From contig JALENJ010000058.1 of NCBI GenBank assembly GCA_022767445.1, forward strand, positions 1 through 47,433: 47,433 bases of DNA, in the 5' to 3' direction. The stretch is from Erysipelotrichaceae bacterium (GTDB lineage Bacteria; Bacillota_I; Bacilli_A; Erysipelotrichales; Erysipelotrichaceae). Under the pieces are notes generated by a model that worked only from the letters and a program-made list of their open reading frames with translations, made no database searches and was not told the DNA's origin. Below, in pieces: positions 7,967 through 16,243 of the stretch. The position numbers were made by a program, and so were the translations under genes. Position 1 is the stretch's first letter, and each line of letters begins with the position of its first letter.

Positions 7967-10663
7967 TTATCCAGAGTTACGTAAACCAGTCGCGATACCG
8001 TTAATCGTTACATGGATTGTCTTCTCTAATTCTTCTGTATATTGACCTTCACGGATACGTTTAATCAATTCAATTTGAATGTAGTTGAGAATATCGAAGT
8101 AAGGGAGTCGATACTCTAGACTATCTTTTAATGCTGGTAAATCTTCAATAAACGCATGATGCTTTTCAATCTTCAACAGTACATCTTTTGTCTTTTCCCA
8201 TTCTTTATAAATGATATCAAAGACTTCTTTGGTCTTTTCATCTTGGCATAAGTCACTGTATCGCTTTGCGATATGCATATTGGATTTGGATAATACCATG
8301 TCTGCATTCTCAAGCAGTGACTTAAAGAATGGCCAAGTCTGATACATCTTTTGTAGCTTTGCCAGATTCTCTGTTGGATTTTGGGTGATATAGTTTTGCA
8401 TGGATGAACCAATGCCATACCATCCTGGTAACATGATGCGATTCTGTGACCAGGAGAATACCCAAGGAATAGCTCTTAGTCCATTGATATCTGTAATTGT
8501 CTTACGTGCGGCAGGTCTTGAGCCTATGTTTAAACTTGATATTTCTTTGATTGGACTTGCCGCAAAGAAATAGTCATAGAAGTGTTTGTTGTGGAAGACT
8601 AAATCTCGATATACCTTGTTGGAGTCTTCCACAATGGAATCCATCACATCATAGTATTCTTTGAGTACATCTTTGTTTAATACCATTGGATTGATCATAC
8701 GATTCAGTGTAGCGGAGATTAACATCTCTAGATTGTAGTAGGCAGCGTCTTGGTTACCATATTTATTACCGATCACTTCTCCTTGTTCTGTTAGACGGAT
8801 ACGGTCTTTGATGGAACCAAAAGGTTGAGAAGTGATCGCATCATAGGAAGGACCACCACCTCTACCAACGGTACCACCACGGCCATGGAAGAAGGTAATC
8901 TTCACACCACAGTTTTCACCGATGGTAGTTAGTTCTCGTTGTGCTTTGTATAGATACCAACCAGATGCTAGATACCCGCCATCTTTATTGGAATCAGAGT
9001 ATCCAAGCATAATCTCTTGATAGTTTTTATGATCAGCTAGCCAGTTTTTAACAATTGGAATATTGAGGTATTCTTGCATGATCGCATTGGCATTCTGCAA
9101 GTCTTCAATTGTTTCAAATAGAGGTACTATCTGCATACGACTATGCTTGGCATCGATTAAACCAACTTCTTTTAATAGAATCGCTAACTCTAACATATCG
9201 GAGATACTCTCACAGTGAGAGATGATATGTTGTCGGATGACGTTTTCTCCAATTTGGTCTTTGAGAACTCTAGCGGTTTGGAAGATAGCGAGTTCTTTTG
9301 TGAGTAATTCAGATTTTGGCAGTTGTGTAGCGGATAAAATCCGTGGATCATGTTCTAAAAGATTGAGTAGTAACTTACATTTTTCTTTTTCCGCAAGTTT
9401 ACTATAGGATGATTCAATGTTTGCGGATGATAATAGCTCACTGATGCAAGCTTCTAGGATACTGGAGTCTTGACGCATATCGATACTAGCTAGATAGAAT
9501 CCAAAGATATCGGTTGCCTGTAGGATTTGGGCAAAATTACCAGTCGTCAGAATACGATCATTGTGGTCAATCAAAGATGTTTGTATGGTTAACAAGTCTT
9601 CTTTGAATTCATCAACGGATTGATAGGATGGATCTTTGTGATCGTTGTTTGTTAGATTTATATAAGTGTTTTCTAAGCGCTGAAGAATGTAATGGAGCGC
9701 TTTGCGATATGGTTCTTTTTCACGATACACGGAGTGGTCACTAGATTGTTGGGCCATCTTTTCAACTTCTGGCGAAACACTGGTGATACTGGAAGATAGT
9801 GAGTAGTAGAAGTAGAGCTGTTGTATCTGTTGCATGTAATACTGCAAGATTACCTCTGCTTGCGTGATGGCTGAGATTCGTAGGGTTTCATCGGTAACGA
9901 ATGGATTTCCATCACGGTCACCCCCAATCCACATACCCATAGTGATAGGGGTAGCGTTTGAAATATCGATGTGATGTTTCTGGGCTTGGGTGCGATATTG
10001 CATGGTGAGTTTGGTAATTGCTGGAATCAAAGAAGTATTGTAGTAATCTAAGACATTGCGAATCTCATTTTTTACTTTGAGTTTTTTCTCGCGTATCATA
10101 TCTGTTTCCATGATTAACTCAATCATGCGATGTAGATTATCCATCCATGTCTGTTGGTTTATAGAGCCTTCTTTATAGTCTCTGTGCATACGCAATAGCA
10201 CATGGATTTGATGCGTTAAATCTAACATGGATTTACGTTGTACTTGGGTTGGATGTGCTGTTAGAACAGGTACGACGTTAAGATTTTCTAGTATCTCTTT
10301 GGCATTTGGACTACCTGCAATACTTTCAATTTGTTTGGATAGTTTTCCTAGATAGTCTTGGTTTGTATTATTTTGTTGATTTACCTCATATGCTAAATCA
10401 ACATCTTCGACAATATTGATAAGTAGGGGTAATACCGAAAAATATCTGGAGATGATATCAAGGTCTTCATTGGATAGATGGGCGATTACATCGATTAATT
10501 GATCATACTTTTCTTCTTTGGATAGAGTAGAAAGTTGATTAATGAGCTGATATTTTTCGTTAGAAATCATGTTTTGCATAGACTGGTTTAACAGATCTTT
10601 GAGTACATGAATTTCTTCTTCAATCACATGGATGTGATTGTTATTTTCTAACTTCGATAGCAT
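7967..10663 (-). CDS. ppc: Phosphoenolpyruvate carboxylase
   Basis: The enzyme adds bicarbonate to PEP to give oxaloacetate and phosphate, refilling C4 intermediates. The 898 residues cover the whole family (E. coli about 880). Visible motifs are [14 protein letters not shown] (catalytic His; the more common TAHPTE has Gln here), [24 protein letters not shown] (catalytic Arg/Gly loop), [20 protein letters not shown], and the C-terminal RNSG that closes the active site. The start follows GGAGG, and an extended -10 (TGCTATAAT on the minus strand, 10701-10693) lies about 30 bases upstream. It is divergent from the ABC importer operon, with about 100 bases between them. In a fermentative anaerobe it probably feeds aspartate synthesis and a reductive C4 branch (inference). 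Confidence 0.97.
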   Translation of the reverse strand: MLSKLENNNHIHVIEEEIHVLKDLLNQSMQNMISNEKYQLINQLSTLSKEEKYDQLIDVIAHLSNEDLDIISRYFSVLPLLINIVEDVDLAYEVNQQNNTNQDYLGKLSKQIESIAGSPNAKEILENLNVVPVLTAHPTQVQRKSMLDLTHQIHVLLRMHRDYKEGSINQQTWMDNLHRMIELIMETDMIREKKLKVKNEIRNVLDYYNTSLIPAITKLTMQYRTQAQKHHIDISNATPITMGMWIGGDRDGNPFVTDETLRISAITQAEVILQYYMQQIQQLYFYYSLSSSITSVSPEVEKMAQQSSDHSVYREKEPYRKALHYILQRLENTYINLTNNDHKDPSYQSVDEFKEDLLTIQTSLIDHNDRILTTGNFAQILQATDIFGFYLASIDMRQDSSILEACISELLSSANIESSYSKLAEKEKCKLLLNLLEHDPRILSATQLPKSELLTKELAIFQTARVLKDQIGENVIRQHIISHCESISDMLELAILLKEVGLIDAKHSRMQIVPLFETIEDLQNANAIMQEYLNIPIVKNWLADHKNYQEIMLGYSDSNKDGGYLASGWYLYKAQRELTTIGENCGVKITFFHGRGGTVGRGGGPSYDAITSQPFGSIKDRIRLTEQGEVIGNKYGNQDAAYYNLEMLISATLNRMINPMVLNKDVLKEYYDVMDSIVEDSNKVYRDLVFHNKHFYDYFFAASPIKEISSLNIGSRPAARKTITDINGLRAIPWVFSWSQNRIMLPGWYGIGSSMQNYITQNPTENLAKLQKMYQTWPFFKSLLENADMVLSKSNMHIAKRYSDLCQDEKTKEVFDIIYKEWEKTKDVLLKIEKHHAFIEDLPALKDSLEYRLPYFDILNYIQIELIKRIREGQYTEELEKTIHVTINGIATGLRNSG

Positions 10664-10692
10664 GGTGGATACCTCCTAACAATGACTGCTCA

Positions 10693-10701
10693 ATTATAGC
10701 A
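10693..10701 (-). promoter_or_regulatory. Extended -10 promoter of ppc
   Basis: TGCTATAAT read on the minus strand, with a weak -35. Confidence 0.5.
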
Positions 10702-10725
10702 TTATTCCTAGGTCTTAGAGTTTAC

Positions 10726-10754
10726 TTGACGAAACATTTGTCATCAAATACTAT
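10726..10754 (+). promoter_or_regulatory. Promoter of the ABC importer operon, with an overlapping palindrome
   Basis: TTGACG (10726-10731), 17-bp spacer, TACTAT (10749-10754). The spacer side carries the imperfect palindrome TGACGAAACATTTGTCA (10727-10743), with 4-bp perfect outer arms and an AA/TT inner match, placed where a repressor would block RNA polymerase. The -10 is only 8 bases from the ATG at 10763, which implies a leaderless or near-leaderless mRNA. Confidence 0.5.
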
Positions 10755-10762
10755 TTTTATAC

Positions 10763-11728
10763 ATGATAAAAACTATACACTATCTAAAATATGTGATAAG
10801 AAGATTGCTGAAAGTAATACCTATGGTGATAGGGATTACCTTTTTAACTGCATTTCTAGTACATATTTCTAGTGATGATCCAACAACGATGCACTTCCAT
10901 GATGCTGGCGTACCCGCAACACAACAGATGTTGGATGACTTTCGCCAACAACATCATCTTGATCAACCATTCTTACAACAATATTTCATATGGGGTAAAG
11001 ACTTCATCCATGGTGATTTTGGCGTGTCATATCAAGACAATCAACCAGTCCTACAAAAGATACAAACAGCAGCACCATATACAGTTTCTATCGCTATCAA
11101 TAGTATGTTGTTAACACTGATTGTTTCGATACCTATCGGTATCGTCAGTGCTTATCGAAAAGATTCACGATTTACGAAAGTAATCAATGGTATCATACAG
11201 GTTGGTATCGCATTACCAAGCTTTATTGTTGGTCTTGCCATTTTATATATATTTACATCAGTATTTCATGTCTTTGCGGTATTGCCAAAGAATCCTGCAA
11301 CAGGGGTGATTATGCCGAGTTTAACAATCGCACTTGTGATGTCATTTCGCTACATCAAGCAGATACAAAAAATCACCGAAGATGAATTACAACAGAAGTA
11401 TATCAAGGGCCTAAGAAGCCGAGGCATTTCAACAATCTCTATCTTAACGCATACCGTATTACGTAATATTATGATTGAAATTATCACATTAACTGCGTTA
11501 TCCTTCGGTAGTTTGTTGGGTGGCGTGGCACTTGTGGAGACGGTATTTAACTGGCCGGGTCTTGGCAAACTGTTGGTGGATGCAGTGATTGTAAAAGATT
11601 TACCACTGCTGCAGGCAATCGTGGTAATACTTGTCATCTTCTATGTGCTCATCCACTTTGTGGCGGATATTTTGTATGGAATATGTAATCCGAAGATACG
11701 GATACTAGGTGATGAACATGAAGCGTAA
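10763..11728 (+). CDS. ABC importer permease 1 (DppB/OppB/NikB family)
   Basis: The 321-residue inner-membrane subunit has six helices and the cytoplasmic coupling loop typical of binding-protein-dependent permeases (EDELQQKYIKGLRSRGIS, the EAA-like loop near residue 210). The first helix region RRLLKVIPMVIGITFLTAFL matches the OppB_TM opening. The C-terminus ALSFGSLLGGVALVETVFNWPG is the family signature. There is no Shine-Dalgarno before the ATG. Initiation is probably leaderless; the next Met (residue 21) lies inside the first helix and has no RBS either. It is the first gene of a five-gene operon with overlapping starts. Confidence 0.92.
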   Translation: MIKTIHYLKYVIRRLLKVIPMVIGITFLTAFLVHISSDDPTTMHFHDAGVPATQQMLDDFRQQHHLDQPFLQQYFIWGKDFIHGDFGVSYQDNQPVLQKIQTAAPYTVSIAINSMLLTLIVSIPIGIVSAYRKDSRFTKVINGIIQVGIALPSFIVGLAILYIFTSVFHVFAVLPKNPATGVIMPSLTIALVMSFRYIKQIQKITEDELQQKYIKGLRSRGISTISILTHTVLRNIMIEIITLTALSFGSLLGGVALVETVFNWPGLGKLLVDAVIVKDLPLLQAIVVILVIFYVLIHFVADILYGICNPKIRILGDEHEA

Positions 11729-12533
11729 TGTGACTCGATGGATCATACTCAGTATCTTAATAGGGATTGTTATAGCCAGTATACTTGTCGATATCTTTGC
11801 AGGATCTATGATTACAGAATCCAATGCGATGATACGTCTACAACCACCAAGCTTTACACATTTCTTTGGGACAGATGGATATGGTAGAGATGTATTTTTA
11901 CGAGTGTTATCTGCCGCAAAGATCAGTATCGTATCATCCTTAGTTGTTGTTGTGGTTGCGGCTAGCATCGGTATTTTTACCGGTATGGTCAGTGGATACT
12001 TTGAAGGAATTCTTGATGAGGGATTGATGATGATATGCGATCTATTCCTAGCATTCCCACAGATGATACTTGCGATAGTGATTGCAGGGGTATTTCAAGG
12101 AGGATTGTTTAGTGCAATGGTTGCGTTAACACTGAGTGATTGGATGGTCTTTGCAAGAATCACTCGCTCTAGTGTATTCAAGCAGAAACAAGAACTCTAC
12201 GTTACCGCATCAAAATTTTCAGGTTTATCCGATTTTGAGATATTATGGAGACATATCTTGCCCAATATACGAAATCTATTGATGGTCACATTTACCCTAA
12301 ACTTTGCAAGCATGTTGTTGAACTTAGCAAGTCTTAGCTTCTTAGGTATCGGTGTAAAGATACCGACTGCAGAGTGGGGGTCTATGATCAGTGAAGGTCG
12401 ACAATATTTAAATTCTGCCCCATGGATTGTTGTATTCCCATGTATTGCGATCTTTACAACTGTTTTATTGATTCATTTATTGGCCAAAACATTTGAGAAA
12501 AATAAAGGAGAGAGAAATGCCCAGCTTGATTAA
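11718..12533 (+). CDS. ABC importer permease 2 (DppC/OppC/NikC family)
   Basis: Second membrane subunit of the importer, about 272 residues. The N-terminal helix is followed by the OppC/NikC element PPSFTHFFGTDGYGRDVFLR, then five more helices and the coupling loop around TASKFSGLSDFEILWRHILP. I chose the ATG at 11718 because AGGTG is 6 bases upstream; GTG at 11709 and ATG at 11712 are in the same frame and would add two or three residues. The start overlaps the upstream permease by 11 bases, indicating translational coupling. Confidence 0.92.
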   Translation: MKRNVTRWIILSILIGIVIASILVDIFAGSMITESNAMIRLQPPSFTHFFGTDGYGRDVFLRVLSAAKISIVSSLVVVVVAASIGIFTGMVSGYFEGILDEGLMMICDLFLAFPQMILAIVIAGVFQGGLFSAMVALTLSDWMVFARITRSSVFKQKQELYVTASKFSGLSDFEILWRHILPNIRNLLMVTFTLNFASMLLNLASLSFLGIGVKIPTAEWGSMISEGRQYLNSAPWIVVFPCIAIFTTVLLIHLLAKTFEKNKGERNAQLD

Positions 12534-14031
12534 AATCATTGTTTCATTATCATTACTTGCTCTAAGTGGTTGTGTTCCAAACACATCCCATGTAGAAAAC
12601 ATGCATCAAAATACCATGCATATCGGCACAGAACAATTCCCATCCTCCCTGGATTCAGGTTTAGAGTGGAATGGATGGTTTACTGTTCGCTATGGAATTG
12701 GTGAAACACTATTTACTGTTGATGATCAAATGGTCTTACAGCCATGTTTAGCTGAAGCTGTTGATTTTATTGACGCATATACTTGGAGAATTACATTACG
12801 TTCAGATGTGAAATTCTCTGATGGTAGTGTGATGGATGTGGAAAGTGTACGTAATAACTTACAAAGAGTTTCCCAAGTGAATCCTCGTGCATCCTTCTTA
12901 AAGGATGCTACTTATGATATAGATGGTAATCAACTTACCATCCATACAACATCCATGTGCGTAACACTACCATCAGAACTCAGTGACCCAATGTTTTCAA
13001 TCCTAAATCTTAGTAGTTCGAATGATAAGGACAGTATCCCAGTAGGAACAGGTCCTTATCAAGTACAAAGTTTTACAGCTGATAAAGATGTAACTTTAAT
13101 ACCAAATACTTACTACTGGAATGGTCAACCAAAGGTTAATGAAATCACCGTTTCAAAAGTATTAGAAAAAGAAACGGCTTTGCTCGCTCTAGAAAATCAT
13201 GAATTGGATGCCTATACAGATATCAATCCACAAGGCATCCAACAACTACAAAACAATAATGATTTTACAATCCAATCGATTCCATCCAGTCGCGTCTATT
13301 CATTGTATCTAAATCCTAAGACTTTAGAAGATTCTACACTTAGACAAGCGATTGCGATAGCAATCGACAAAGACACTATTGCCAACCATCTGCTTGAAGG
13401 TAATATCACACCAACCTATAGTCCATTTCCAAGTGACTCCATGTATGCATATGAGGCAGATAAGAATATCTACAACCTTGATCAAGCAAAACAACTGTTA
13501 AAGGATGCAGGGTATGTGGACACAAACAATGATGGATATATTGATATTGATGGTAAGAATATCAATCTGCGTATCAGTTACTACAAACGTTTATCACTTG
13601 AAGCAATAGCGACACAGTTGCAGTCAACACTTAAGAAACTGGGTATTCAATCTGAGGTGAATGTCTATGAAAGCTCTGGATATCTAGAAACCAAGGACTA
13701 TGATTTAGGCTTGTATTCCATGGTAACCATGCCAACAGGAGATCCTGCTTACTATTTTAATGCACTACTAGCAGATGGTGGTTCTGTAAACTATATTGGT
13801 AGTCCTAGTGAACAACTTCAACAGCTTCTCGATCAATTGAATACGACTTCTGATACAGAAGCTAGAAGTCAAATATCGATGGATATTCAAAAATTATATC
13901 TTCCAGATAATTTTGTAATCTACATTGGTTTTGTGAACCTCAATTTTGCGATGGATTCTCATATCAAAAACTTTGTACCACATGAGACTGACTATTATCA
14001 GATTACCAAGGATTTGGAAATTGATTCATGA
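12517..14031 (+). CDS. Extracellular solute-binding lipoprotein, family 5 (peptide/nickel)
   Basis: Substrate receptor of the importer, about 504 residues. A lipoprotein signal is clear: hydrophobic core LIKIIVSLSLLALSGC with the lipobox LSGC, so it should be lipid-anchored outside the membrane. RTVxYG-like segments (NGWFTVRYGIGETLF), FSDGSVMDVESVRNNLQR and VGTGPYQV are family-5 (NikA/DppA/OppA) hallmarks. The start at 12517 follows AAAGGAG; an in-frame ATG at 12493 has no RBS. The gene overlaps the permease end by 17 bases. The opening resembles the NikA-like branch more than OppA, but nickel versus peptide cannot be decided from the sequence. Confidence 0.9.
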   Translation: MPSLIKIIVSLSLLALSGCVPNTSHVENMHQNTMHIGTEQFPSSLDSGLEWNGWFTVRYGIGETLFTVDDQMVLQPCLAEAVDFIDAYTWRITLRSDVKFSDGSVMDVESVRNNLQRVSQVNPRASFLKDATYDIDGNQLTIHTTSMCVTLPSELSDPMFSILNLSSSNDKDSIPVGTGPYQVQSFTADKDVTLIPNTYYWNGQPKVNEITVSKVLEKETALLALENHELDAYTDINPQGIQQLQNNNDFTIQSIPSSRVYSLYLNPKTLEDSTLRQAIAIAIDKDTIANHLLEGNITPTYSPFPSDSMYAYEADKNIYNLDQAKQLLKDAGYVDTNNDGYIDIDGKNINLRISYYKRLSLEAIATQLQSTLKKLGIQSEVNVYESSGYLETKDYDLGLYSMVTMPTGDPAYYFNALLADGGSVNYIGSPSEQLQQLLDQLNTTSDTEARSQISMDIQKLYLPDNFVIYIGFVNLNFAMDSHIKNFVPHETDYYQITKDLEIDS

Positions 14032-14801
14032 GTACGATCTTAGATATCCATGATTTATCCGCTTCTTATGACCAACAAGAAATTCTAAAGCATGTCTCTA
14101 TACATTTAGAGCAAGGACAAGTACTTGGGATTGTTGGTGAAAGTGGAAGCGGAAAGACAACACTGTTAAATTGTATTTTACAACTAGATAAGTATCTTTG
14201 TATCAATGGTGGTCAGTTGCGATACAAAGATATTAACTTACTACAACTATCCACAAAAGAAAGAAGACAGCTTTATCGCAAGGATATCGCTACAATCTTT
14301 CAAAGTAGTAATGAGATGTTAGTACCTACCAGAAGGATTCAAGATCAATTCTATGAAACAACCAAAGGATTATTCACTAAAAAAGAGACCAAAGAGAAAG
14401 CGATATCCTTGTTTGAACAATTTGCACTAGAAAATCCTGAAAGGATACTACATAGCTATCCATTTGAATTATCGCTAGGTATGGCACAAAGGGTAGCGAT
14501 TGCACTGGCACTGATACATCAACCAAAGCTATTGTTGTGTGATGAGCCTACATCCGCTTTGGATGTAAAGAATGCCAATGAAGTGATGGAATTGTTACGT
14601 ATGTATAAAGAAAAAGAGAAGATGAGTATGTTGTTGATTACCCATCATCTAGGACTTGCTGGAAAGCTATGCGATGATATCGCAGTGATGTACCGAGGTG
14701 AGATTGTAGAACACAACAGTGCAGAAACAATATTCTCTACACCACACCATCCATACACAAAACAGTTATTACATGCATTACCAAAGGTGGAACAAGTATG
14801 A
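14028..14801 (+). CDS. ABC importer ATPase 1 (DppD/NikD family)
   Basis: Cytoplasmic ATPase, 257 residues. Walker A GESGSGKTT (about 37-45), Q-loop ATIFQSS, Walker B LLLCDEPTSALD, and the switch His in LLITHHL. The signature motif is ELSLGMAQRVAIA, i.e. LSLGM instead of the usual LSGGQ/LSGGM. The start overlaps the lipoprotein stop (ATGA). The C-terminal HHPYTKQLLHALP is the oligopeptide/dipeptide-transporter element present in DppD/NikD proteins, though the family's Fe-S-type Cys-rich tail is missing. It pairs with the next ATPase to drive the two permeases. Confidence 0.92.
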   Translation: MSTILDIHDLSASYDQQEILKHVSIHLEQGQVLGIVGESGSGKTTLLNCILQLDKYLCINGGQLRYKDINLLQLSTKERRQLYRKDIATIFQSSNEMLVPTRRIQDQFYETTKGLFTKKETKEKAISLFEQFALENPERILHSYPFELSLGMAQRVAIALALIHQPKLLLCDEPTSALDVKNANEVMELLRMYKEKEKMSMLLITHHLGLAGKLCDDIAVMYRGEIVEHNSAETIFSTPHHPYTKQLLHALPKVEQV

Positions 14802-15526
14802 CAAGATTGATTGATGCCAAACATATTACGCATGTATTCCACTCTGCCAATCAAAAGATTAAGGCATTGGATGATGTATCTATTCATTTAGATGATAGAG
14901 AGATTCTTGGTATTATCGGGGAAAGTGGCAGTGGTAAAAGTACGCTATTGCGTATCCTTTCAGGAATCTTAATTCCAAAACAAGCAGAGATACAATTATT
15001 CAACCAACCGCTCAATCCAAAAGATAACACACGCTTTTCAAGGATGCAGATGATATTTCAGGATGCACGTTCTTCCTTTGATGAGTTATATACCATCGAA
15101 GAAAGTCTCAATGAAGTACGTCAACATCTAAACCCAGATGCGATTGAAAATCGTTTTCTACTACAGGAAGTAGGCTTAGATATGATATTTGCCAAGAAGT
15201 ACCCAAGTCAAATGTCAGGGGGAGAGTGTCAACGAGCCGCAATCGCACGTGTACTAGCATGTCATCCAGATATTCTGTTGTGTGATGAAATCACAAGTGC
15301 GTTGGATGTCATCACACAAAAAAAGATATGCGAGTTATTGTTACACCTGTGTCAACAACATCACATATCAACAGTCTTTGTATCTCATGATATCGCCCTT
15401 GTAAGTCAATTATGTAGTCGTATCATGATTATGCAAAAGGGTAAAGTTGTAGAAGAAGGCGATACAACAAGCGTATTATCCAATCCACAACATGCATATA
15501 CAAAAGAATTATTACAATATATTTGA
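14798..15526 (+). CDS. ABC importer ATPase 2 (DppF/NikE family)
   Basis: Second ATPase, 242 residues, overlapping the first by ATGA. Walker A GESGSGKSTLLR, Q-loop MIFQDAR, signature MSGGECQRAAIARVL, Walker B ILLCDEITSALDV, switch His in VFVSHDIAL. In the Walker B extension, EITSALD replaces EPTSALD, common in DppF/NikE. It is slightly shorter than DppF (about 320-330) because the C-terminal extension is missing, which fits NikE-like proteins. Last gene of the operon: a strong terminator begins 3 bases after the stop. Confidence 0.92.
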   Translation: MTRLIDAKHITHVFHSANQKIKALDDVSIHLDDREILGIIGESGSGKSTLLRILSGILIPKQAEIQLFNQPLNPKDNTRFSRMQMIFQDARSSFDELYTIEESLNEVRQHLNPDAIENRFLLQEVGLDMIFAKKYPSQMSGGECQRAAIARVLACHPDILLCDEITSALDVITQKKICELLLHLCQQHHISTVFVSHDIALVSQLCSRIMIMQKGKVVEEGDTTSVLSNPQHAYTKELLQYI

Positions 15527-15528
15527 TG

Positions 15529-15557
15529 GATAACCCGAAAGCGGGTTATCTTTTTTT
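15529..15557 (+). terminator. Strong terminator of the ABC importer operon
   Basis: A perfect 9-bp stem, GATAACCCG (15529-15537) with CGGGTTATC (15542-15550), AAAG loop, seven T. Confidence 0.92.
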
Positions 15558-15638
15558 ATCCACACCTCATACGTACAAATGCTAGGATCATTTTTGATAA
15601 ATTGAATCATCTCTTTAGTGAATGTTTCAATCGCATGG

Positions 15639-15773
15639 ATGCGTGTTGGACTTGGACAGAGTCACAATGCAGTTGCGAATATGTCTGCCGTCATTGAAAG
15701 AAGAGGACCAGATCCAACAGCTTGGTTTGTACTACCTGTTGTAACAGTCATCTTTATCAACATACTACGTTAG
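15639..15773 (+). pseudogene. C-terminal remnant of a GltS-like sodium symporter
   Basis: Forty-four codons end in a TAG. The peptide GLGQSHNAVANMSAVIERRG followed by a hydrophobic FVLPVVTVIFINILR resembles the last helices of GltS-type sodium:glutamate/carboxylate symporters (…ANMxAVxExxG...AFxVVPxVxxFFIxI). There is no RBS and no upstream part of the gene. The stretch 15559-15638 before it encodes nothing I recognise; the minus strand there has an open 28-codon stretch (ETFTKEMIQFIKNDPSI) that may be another fragment. Assignment to GltS is tentative. Confidence 0.4.
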
Positions 15774-16080
15774 GGGTGACTACGATGGAATTGACAGAAG
15801 AAAAAGAAAACAACTTGTATGCATACCAACGGGTAATATTGCGGATAATAATCCTGCTGTAAAACAAGGAACTTTAGACGCAGGTATCTTTCCCACCGAT
15901 CCAAGTTGTCATATGTTCGGTAGAGCGGTGATAGTACAATGTGTTTCAGGAGACAATCTTGCACTACACCAAGGTATCTATGCAGCACATGCAGGAGATG
16001 TACTCATCTTTGACTTACATGGATATACACAAGCAGGTCGCTTTGGAGATATCATAGCACTAGTCTGTAAGGAAAGATGA
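15769..16080 (+). pseudogene. RraA-like aldolase fragment
   Basis: In the frame ending at 16078-16080 the peptide reads IPTGNIADNNPAV, TLDAGIFPTDPS, VSGDNLALHQGIYAAHAGD and VLIFDLHGYTQAGRFGDIIA. These are the successive conserved blocks of the RraA / 4-hydroxy-4-methyl-2-oxoglutarate aldolase-like family (IPTGNIADA, DxxIxP, PGDNLxLHxAL, AxPGDVLVVD). The frame has no start codon after the in-frame stop at 15742; an ATG at 15785 with a weak RBS is in a different frame. It stops after about 95 codons, whereas the family needs 160-220. A short frame at 16086-16130 (EIYGFDKLIEEKTK) could be the displaced C-terminus. Both frameshift and truncation indicate a dead gene. Confidence 0.65.
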
Positions 16081-16140
16081 CACTTGAGATTTATGGTTTC
16101 GACAAGCTAATCGAAGAGAAAACAAAATAGAAGAAAAAAA

Positions 16141-16162
16141 GCACTTGGAATGAGTGCATTTT
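16141..16162. terminator. Hairpin terminator before priA
   Basis: GCACT (16141-16145) with AGTGC (16153-16157), flanked by A7 upstream and T5 downstream, so it could act on both strands. Confidence 0.65.
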
Positions 16163-16243
16163 TCAATTCACTTACAAGAAAGATAATCCATAGGATAATC
16201 TAGTTAGAAACTATAGTACAATAATAAAGAAATCGGAGAACAA

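Noticed and set aside
7967-10663. TAHPTQ instead of TAHPTE in PEP carboxylase as a defect
   Set aside because: The catalytic His and all other motifs are intact and, as I recall, this variant also occurs in Gram-positive homologues; not reported as a defect.
15770-15988. Minus-strand open frame in the decayed locus
   Set aside because: The + strand carries recognisable RraA blocks over the same bases; the minus-strand peptide resembles nothing.
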